From Desulfomonilaceae bacterium (GTDB taxonomy: Bacteria; Desulfobacterota; Desulfomonilia; Desulfomonilales; Desulfomonilaceae): a DNA stretch of 11,654 nt. Below are positions 7,413 to 11,654 of the stretch, one piece after another. The notes beneath the pieces are model-generated. The model worked only from the letters and a program-made list of their open reading frames with translations. It was not told the DNA's origin and ran no database searches. The translations under genes were made by a program, and so were the position numbers. Numbering within the stretch: the stretch's first letter is position 1; every line of letters starts with the position of its first letter. Location: positions 1 through 11,654 of the forward strand of contig JBAZSD010000049.1 in NCBI GenBank assembly GCA_041662605.1. Direction: 5' to 3'.

Positions 7413-7457
7413 TGGCACGCCCGACAGGATTCGAACCTGTGACCTACGGATTAGAAG
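7413..7457 (-). tRNA. 3' half of a tRNA-Arg(TCT) gene, probable attachment site
   Basis: Read on the minus strand, the fragment begins at the anticodon loop (CTTCTAA, anticodon TCT). It continues with the 3' anticodon stem TCCGT, variable AGGTC, T stem and loop ACAGG-TTCGAAT-CCTGT, acceptor strand CGGGCGT, discriminator G and CCA. The T arm pairs perfectly. The 5' side of the anticodon stem should be ACGGA but reads TGAGC, and no D arm or 5' acceptor strand exists. A break exactly at the anticodon loop with an intact 3' end is the typical remnant left by an integrase that uses the 3' part of a tRNA gene. In that model the inserted element lies on the higher-coordinate side. Confidence 0.85.
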
Positions 7458-7460
7458 GCT

Positions 7461-8140
7461 CAATTGTAACAATAACTCACGCTATTTTCCTCCCATTTTT
7501 CAATGAGTTGAGGTATTTTTCGTAATTTTTCTAAAATTAACCAACCAAAAAACGTTACCTTTATTCCCGATTAATTATGATTGGTTCTTCAAGCCAATTT
7601 TATTTTGAGGAGAATAGACAATTCCTTTTTGTAAATCAAAAATATCACCACAGTCTGTAGTCCGGGAGTTTCAAGCAAATACAGGGATGTAGACCGGAAA
7701 GACATCCACCGCGTGCGTGTAGAGAGCCCCACTGACCAGGAATCAGTTGTTCCGAAATGGTTCCGGTCGGATAACCGAAATAAACCAGAGGGGGGGGCAG
7801 AAAATTGCGGCTTTTGGATAGAATCTTCCATTCCGTCAGAAACTACTTATTGTCAGCCCCAAATTCTTTTCCGTTGCCGGTTTGTGAAAACACCGGGGGG
7901 TTCGACAAATTCTAAAAAGGGTGGTTACTCAACGGGACCGAGATCTGATTCCTGTTCTACGGTTTCTTGATGAATGAAGAGGTTATGGTTCCGGTTGAAT
8001 CAAAATGATCATTCCTTGGCCTTAATACTATATGAAAAGATGACAGGAATCTCGTAAAATATGTATCCGTTTGAACATACCGGAAGCTTCCTGATTTTGG
8101 GAACACGAGACTATTTTGACATCAGCGGCTTTTGAAGACT
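7461..8140. other. Gene-less stretch right of the tRNA fragment
   Basis: I see no supported gene. Short open frames on both strands around 7590-7970 have unlike-protein composition and no ribosome binding sites. A 36-codon minus-strand frame ends with TGA next to the tRNA fragment (last residues KWEENSVSYCYN) and might be the tail of a lost gene. There is a run of nine G at 7790-7798. Confidence 0.4.
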
Positions 8141-8142
8141 CG

Positions 8143-8301
8143 CCCATCACGCCGCTTTCATCTCCCTGGCCCTCAACATGCAATTGCTCTTTTTAAATTC
8201 CCGTTTTGGTTCCGCATGTTTCGGCCTGGGCAAGCGTCGCGCCGCCAGACGCCCTTTACCTTTTTTCCCCAAACATATTGCGGCGTCGATCCTTGGGTTA
8301 A
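8143..8301. repeat. Diverged dispersed repeat, copy 2
   Basis: This copy aligns with copy 1 at 3773-3929 and with copy 3, which starts about 30 bases further on. It contains ATCACGCCGC, ACATGCAATTG, GCATGTTTCGG, GGGCAAGCGTCGCGCC, TTTTTTCCCCAAACAT and GGCGTCGATCCTTGG in the shared order. It is GC-richer than the neighbouring DNA. Open frames crossing it on either strand look like by-products of the GC content. Confidence 0.6.
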
Positions 8302-8329
8302 GGACGTTATCACGCCTCCTGCTAATACT

Positions 8330-8468
8330 CCGTCACGTCGCGTGCTTTCCGATAATCTGTATTGCACGTTCCTTGCCGGGCAACAGGCGTGCCCGCCGGG
8401 GCTTTAATCGTGTTTCCTCGGCCATCTCAGGCGGTCTCGACATCCTGTTTCGCTGTGGATCAATCCTT
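8330..8468. repeat. Diverged dispersed repeat, copy 3 (tandem to copy 2)
   Basis: It follows copy 2 in the same orientation. Matching points are CGTCACGTCGCGTGC, GCACGTTCCTTGCCGGGCAA aligned with GCATGTTTCGGCCTGGGCAA of copy 2, CGCCGGGGCTTTAATC, TTTCCTCGGCCATCTCAGGCG and, weakly, ATCAATCCTT at the end. On the minus strand a short stretch reads EMAEETRLKPRRARLLPGKE, which may be a degraded coding sequence, but a stop interrupts it in the next unit. Confidence 0.55.
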
Positions 8469-8469
8469 A

Positions 8470-9086
8470 TTTGTCGTTGCGTTCCAGAACCCTGGTTGGT
8501 TCCAAGTGGGCGGTCTTACATAAAATGGCGTTTTCCGACCCTGCCGGGTTCCATTCGCTGCCGCTCATCCGAAAACAAATTTTATGTCATCTCTTTTCTG
8601 TGTTTATATGCTTGTGGGGCTATTTTACGGATTATTTCCTGTTGGCTGTCTCTGGCCAGATTACAGCCATAGCCTCGCCCACCCGCCTGTGACGGCTCTG
8701 GCTACCGCCGCCTTCATCCCGTCTAAACAGTTTCCTTGATACAACACATCAAAAACATTATAGTTCACTCGTGCGAGTCATATCGATGAAGAAACTCAGC
8801 CAAGGTTGGCAGTATTGCCACGCAGATGCTGAACAGCCGTTGCGTTTATACACGAGACCTAGACCTGACCATAATGGAAAATTCAAACGTCCTTAATATC
8901 CGATTTTTCAGAGGTTATCCCTGGCCTTCCTTGCGGATATACCGTTACGTAAACAGTAATAAACGCCAACATTTGTAAAAAAGCTTAGGCTCTCCTGCAA
9001 ATGGCCGCCGCTAAAGAAACTGAAGACGACTCTGACGAATCAGAGCACGAAAAAGATTAAAAAAATAAACTATGGCCGACTTTTAA
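8470..9086. other. Gene-less stretch before the YhcG-type gene
   Basis: It contains several short palindromes (ACTCG-TG-CGAGT at 8767-8778, GCCAA-GG-TTGGC at 8799-8810) and two tiny open frames: 36 codons at 8786-8896, and 19 codons at 9001-9060 with an acidic product ending SEHEKD. Neither has a Shine-Dalgarno sequence. The acidic frame ends 26 bases before the nuclease gene and could be the tail of a deleted upstream gene. I could not pick a promoter. Confidence 0.35.
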
Positions 9087-10295
9087 ATGCCGAGGAAAAT
9101 AGAAACATTTCCATCGCATCCGGCTCAGTCAATGTTGTTTGATCGAGTTGTGTCGATTTTAGAAAAGGCGAGAAACAATGTAGTACGTTCTGTGAACACT
9201 GAAATGGTGATCGCCTACTGGTTGATCGGTAAAGAAATTGTCAATGTGTTACAGGCGGGGGCGGATAGAGCTGGATATGGAACGGGTTTGATCAGGAATT
9301 TGTCCGAAAGGCTCATTGAACTCTACGGCAAGGGCTTTTCTGTCCCAAACCTCAAACTTTTCAGGCAGTTTTATCTATCTTTTGAGGGTCGTTCGGTAGA
9401 AATAGGCTACACGGCGTGTAGCGAATTACTGACGCAATCAATATCAATGGCGTCTGATGGGGAATCTGAAAAAGCTACACAGTGTGTAGCCAATCTGCAA
9501 AGAGGACTCCATCCAAATCTGGGCTGGTCACATTATCGTATGTTGATGAGAGTTGCTGATCCTGAAGCCATGTCCTTTTATGAAAGAGAGGCTGCGGAAA
9601 ATAACTGGAGTGTTCGTCAACTGGCTCGTCAGATCAATTCACTTTTTTATGAGCGGCTCCTCATGAGCAAGGACAAACGACAAATGCTCATGGAAGCCAG
9701 GGAAGACAAGGAATGTCTTCGACCTGTTGACATCATAAAGGATCCCTACGTATTGGAATTTTTGGATATCCCGGAATCTGCCAAACTGTCTGAAAACGAC
9801 CTGGAAAATGCGCTAATCTCGTACTTACAGGATTTCTTGCTGGAATTGGGCGCTGGGTTCGCCTTTGTCGGCAGACAGAAGCGTTTAACCCTGGATGGTG
9901 ACCATTTTTACCCTGACCTTGTCTTCTATCATATAAAGCTCAAATGCTATGTAATCGTAGATCTAAAGACCGGAAAGTTGACTCATGGCGACCTGGGCCA
10001 GATGCAGATGTACGTCCATTATTACGACCGAGAGATACGCACACTGGACGACAACCCGACGGTTGGTATATTGCTGTGTGCGGAAAAGAATGACTCAGTG
10101 GTTCGATATGTCCTTAGTGAAGAAAACCAACAAATATTTGCTTCAAAATACCGCTTTGCCCTCCCGACAATTGAGGAATTAAAGAAGGAACTTGAACGAG
10201 AGAGACTACTGATCGAAGAGTTCGTTACCCCTGATTCAAAAAAGTCCAAGATTAAACCGAAAAAGCAGCGTATAGATGCCGACAAGAATGATTGA
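9087..10295 (+). CDS. yhcG: YhcG-family PD-(D/E)XK nuclease (DUF1016)
   Basis: This 402-residue protein has the full two-part YhcG layout. The N-terminal DUF1016_N part (about 17-190) includes NTEMVIAYWLIGKEIV, YGKGFSVPNLKLFRQFY, NLGWSHYRMLMRV and ENNWSVRQLARQINSLFYERL. The C-terminal nuclease part (about 240-370) contains FYPDLVFYH and VIVDLKTGKL, giving catalytic D277, D292-x-K294 and Q305. All expected active-site residues are present, so it is probably active. Relatives are often found beside type I restriction genes and on mobile elements; a role in DNA recombination or defence is inferred. The tail (380-402) is Lys-rich. The ATG at 9087 has no clear Shine-Dalgarno sequence and directly abuts a four-codon frame (ATGGCCGACTTTTAA at 9072-9086). 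The stop overlaps the start of the membrane-protein gene. Two palindromes sit in the interdomain linker. Confidence 0.9.
   Translation: MPRKIETFPSHPAQSMLFDRVVSILEKARNNVVRSVNTEMVIAYWLIGKEIVNVLQAGADRAGYGTGLIRNLSERLIELYGKGFSVPNLKLFRQFYLSFEGRSVEIGYTACSELLTQSISMASDGESEKATQCVANLQRGLHPNLGWSHYRMLMRVADPEAMSFYEREAAENNWSVRQLARQINSLFYERLLMSKDKRQMLMEAREDKECLRPVDIIKDPYVLEFLDIPESAKLSENDLENALISYLQDFLLELGAGFAFVGRQKRLTLDGDHFYPDLVFYHIKLKCYVIVDLKTGKLTHGDLGQMQMYVHYYDREIRTLDDNPTVGILLCAEKNDSVVRYVLSEENQQIFASKYRFALPTIEELKKELERERLLIEEFVTPDSKKSKIKPKKQRIDADKND
9406..9422. repeat. Palindrome GCTACAC-GGC-GTGTAGC inside yhcG
   Basis: A perfect 7-bp hairpin with a 3-base loop lies in codons about 107-112. The same stem recurs with a different loop at 9474-9490. 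It falls in the linker that varies in length and sequence among YhcG proteins. Confidence 0.7.
9474..9490. repeat. Palindrome GCTACAC-AGT-GTGTAGC inside yhcG
   Basis: This is the second copy of the same 7-bp stem, 68 bases from the first. Each copy is flanked by a G/C so that GGCTACAC starts the first and GTGTAGCC ends the second. The pair therefore also forms a larger inverted repeat. Confidence 0.7.
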
Positions 10296-11062
10296 ACTAT
10301 CTTTTGTTCACTGTTTCAGTGTCCTGCGGACGTAGAGACAGCAATCATACAATAAGGGTTAAGGATTTGAGTAACAGGACTTATACAGAGGACTGCAATT
10401 TGGAATTCCTCAGAAAAATGCATGACGATGTCCTGGATATCATTAAAACTCGGAATAGGGTGTCATTCGCAAAAGTGACTACTCTGGCATCATTGGCCGG
10501 AGTTAGTTTTTACAAAGGCATAGGCCTTATCAGCAGGGGGACTGAAAAAACGACTGAAAATGATTCAACCGGTATTATAGTCCTAATAATTCTCGCGATC
10601 ATTCCTCTCGTGGCCATCATGTGGGACTTCATATTCTTCGAACAAGACTTTGCTTTGAAAAGGATTGCTTGTTTCGTTAGGACCAAGATGTACGATTCCC
10701 CGTTGGAGTGGAAGTGGGAACACTGGTTAGCTGATGATAGCGGAAAGCTAAGGGCAAAAGGCCTTTCCCATTCCTACCTACCAGTATACGGGGTCACCTT
10801 TATTGCTTGGTTACTCTGTCTGGTTCTATCGATACTGACTTCGGCCTTTTTTTTCCCCTTTAATTTTTCAATCACACTTCCACCTTTTTCTTGGTTACTC
10901 TCCTGTATTCCCAATCAACTTCTTCTCGGAACGATCACAACTAACATTTATCTTATAATTGCAATCACATACATATTTCTTGCTTGCCGACATCATGAGA
11001 AGATGAGATCTTTCCTTTCTGAGAACAAGAAACGTGGGGGCTCATCAATGGGTTCGATTTAA
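10292..11062 (+). CDS. Multi-pass membrane protein paired with yhcG
   Basis: This is a protein of up to 256 residues that I cannot assign to a named family. The hydrophobic segments are at about 59-80 (weak), 94-116 (STGIIVLIILAIIPLVAIMW), 163-190 (LPVYGVTFIAWLLCLVLS...) and 212-232. A cytosolic-looking stretch between segments 2 and 3 contains FALKRIACFVRTK and LEWKWEHWL, a layout seen in several uncharacterised bacterial membrane proteins. The first possible start is a TTG that overlaps the yhcG stop as TTGA, so translational coupling is likely. Another in-frame TTG at 10400 has AGAGGA upstream and would give 220 residues beginning LEFLRKMHDD. The pairing with a nuclease suggests a two-part system in which this is the membrane partner or effector; that is inference. 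Confidence 0.7.
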   Translation: MNYLLFTVSVSCGRRDSNHTIRVKDLSNRTYTEDCNLEFLRKMHDDVLDIIKTRNRVSFAKVTTLASLAGVSFYKGIGLISRGTEKTTENDSTGIIVLIILAIIPLVAIMWDFIFFEQDFALKRIACFVRTKMYDSPLEWKWEHWLADDSGKLRAKGLSHSYLPVYGVTFIAWLLCLVLSILTSAFFFPFNFSITLPPFSWLLSCIPNQLLLGTITTNIYLIIAITYIFLACRHHEKMRSFLSENKKRGGSSMGSI

Positions 11063-11235
11063 CGAAAGCGACTCCTCCCGAATGACGTCTCAGCTCACAT
11101 ACAAGAATGTTTTCCAGACCGTATTTTCAACTTAGATTATTTGCTATCGGTAAACTATATTGGTAAGCAGCCTCTGATTGCTGGCCCGACAGCTTCAGAG
11201 ACCAACCTTCTTATGAAGAACTGGAGGTGTGACAG
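11063..11235. other. Intergenic sequence after the membrane-protein gene
   Basis: I see no gene and no hairpin-plus-T-tract terminator after the stop at 11062. GGAGGT at 11223-11228 belongs to the small ORF that follows. Confidence 0.35.
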
Positions 11236-11337
11236 ATGGCTGATGAATCCCAACATAATAGCCTGATTTTGGAGCGAATGCGTGTTGAAGGAGAACTTCG
11301 CTTACGCGAAAGTGAATTGCAACATCAAAGAAAATAG
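11236..11337 (+). CDS. 33-residue ORF with strong ribosome binding site, probably a 5' gene remnant
   Basis: The ATG is preceded by GGAGGT at a spacing of about 7 bases, one of the best ribosome binding sites in the window. The product starts MADESQHNSLILERMRVEGE and is a highly charged helix (Arg, Glu, Leu, Gln) ending at TAG. It looks like the beginning of a longer coiled-coil protein whose remainder was lost, since no other frame downstream continues the pattern. A genuine small protein cannot be excluded. Confidence 0.45.
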   Translation: MADESQHNSLILERMRVEGELRLRESELQHQRK

Positions 11338-11487
11338 TGCCGCCGGAAAAATAGTCAGTCTGCCCAAACTCGACAAACAACCCCGTTTTTTCCGACAAAT
11401 GGTTACTGTTTGTAAAATCCTGTTGACAGCAAGGTTTCCGAGGCGTAATCATTACAACTAATCAGTAAGCGCAATTAATACAACTTC

Positions 11488-11513
11488 AGTCATAACTTAT
11501 TGAAGTTATGACT
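11488..11513. repeat. Perfect 11-bp inverted repeat next to the IS end
   Basis: AGTCATAACTT and AAGTTATGACT are separated by ATTG. A second, overlapping pair AACTTCA (11482-11488) and TGAAGTT (11501-11507) could form a mutually exclusive hairpin. No T tract follows on the plus strand, so it is not a classic terminator. It lies 15 bases from the IS3-family end. Confidence 0.6.
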
Positions 11514-11528
11514 AATATTTATAACATT

Positions 11529-11654
11529 TGAACCGCACCCGATTTCTTGGACATTACTTAAGCCTCAGGCTGCTTGTCTTGTCAATTGATGATGTCTGTA
11601 TTCCACAGGGCTCATGAATCCCAGCCTTTCTAGTCGCCAATAATTGTTGTAGGT
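11529..11654 (-). mobile_element. Right end of an IS3-family insertion sequence (continues beyond the window)
   Basis: The element edge begins TGAACCGCACCC and continues to TTGGACA at 11547-11553. This resembles the terminal inverted repeat of IS3-family (IS51-like) elements, with the diagnostic TG terminus. The transposase gene ends 12 bases inside the repeat. ATT at 11526-11528 would be the 3-base target duplication if the other end shows the same bases. Confidence 0.8.
11565..11654 (-). CDS. IS3-family transposase OrfB, C-terminal end (partial)
   Basis: The last 29 codons are visible. They read YNNYWRLERLGFMSPVEYR followed by a short basic tail and TGA at 11565-11567. This is the standard end of IS3-family OrfB (rve integrase core), where an N-G-SPVEYR motif follows the catalytic Glu. 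The DDE residues and OrfA lie outside the window, so activity cannot be judged. Confidence 0.88.
   Translation of the reverse strand, partial: TYNNYWRLERLGFMSPVEYRHHQLTRQAA

Noticed and set aside
7589..7970. Overlapping open frames of 80-85 codons on opposite strands
   Set aside because: No start signals, no recognisable motif, low-complexity parts (nine-G run); neither can be preferred over the other.
8178..8672. 164-codon plus-strand open frame (and overlapping frames at 8132-8407 and 8471-8692)
   Set aside because: Composition rich in Arg, Cys, Leu and Ser with no domain signal, no ribosome binding site and competing frames over the same GC-rich DNA. The stretch is better explained by the diverged repeats.
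8786..8896. 36-codon open frame starting MKKLSQGWQY
   Set aside because: No Shine-Dalgarno sequence and no recognisable family. Kept only as a note in the gene-less stretch.
11195..11452. 85-codon minus-strand open frame
   Set aside because: Antisense to the 33-residue ORF that has a strong ribosome binding site; no motif and no start signal.
1..11654. CRISPR array or diversity-generating retroelement
   Set aside because: No regularly spaced short direct repeats, no reverse transcriptase frame and no adenine-biased template/variable pair could be found.

Overview
This window looks like a recombination-scarred accessory region from a bacterium. A Desulfobacterota/deltaproteobacterial host is my best guess, at low confidence. 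It rests on the mixture of IS4- and IS3-family remnants, a DUF4917 gene, an ankyrin/PDZ exported protein and a YhcG-type nuclease, and not on any phylogenetic marker. Genes are sparse: five substantial coding regions occupy roughly 60% of the window. The remainder is decayed DNA carrying transposase fossils, tRNA fragments and diverged repeats.

Left part (1-4053). A minus-strand gene for the N-terminal two-thirds of an Mrr-like restriction endonuclease lacks the nuclease domain, and an intrinsic terminator follows its stop. A small basic ORF and an extended -10 promoter lie just upstream of it. Next come an IS4-superfamily transposase fossil on the plus strand, then a minus-strand DUF4917 gene (SIR2-like fold, with candidate NADase Asn and His). 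About 0.8 kb of decayed DNA follows, containing an ORF interrupted by an in-frame TGA and one copy of a diverged repeat.

Middle (4054-7460). A long minus-strand gene encodes an exported protein with about 18-19 ankyrin repeats, an HtrA-type PDZ domain and a unique C-terminal domain. Upstream of it lie fragments of two different tRNA-Arg genes on opposite strands. The 7413-7457 fragment has the T arm, acceptor strand and CCA, but its 5' half is missing. That is the usual mark of an integrative element's attachment site, and its orientation would place the element to the right.

Right part (7461-11654). About 1.6 kb has no convincing gene but holds two more copies of the diverged repeat, in tandem. 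A full-length YhcG/DUF1016 PD-(D/E)XK nuclease gene follows. Its stop codon overlaps the start of a gene for a multi-pass membrane protein, so the two look like a co-expressed pair. A 33-residue ORF with a strong Shine-Dalgarno sequence, a perfect hairpin and the right end of an IS3-family element (transposase C-terminus on the minus strand) complete the window.

Taken together, the cargo (broken restriction gene, SIR2-like DUF4917, YhcG plus membrane partner) resembles a defence or mobile-element hotspot. That functional reading is inference; only the domain features are read directly from the sequence.
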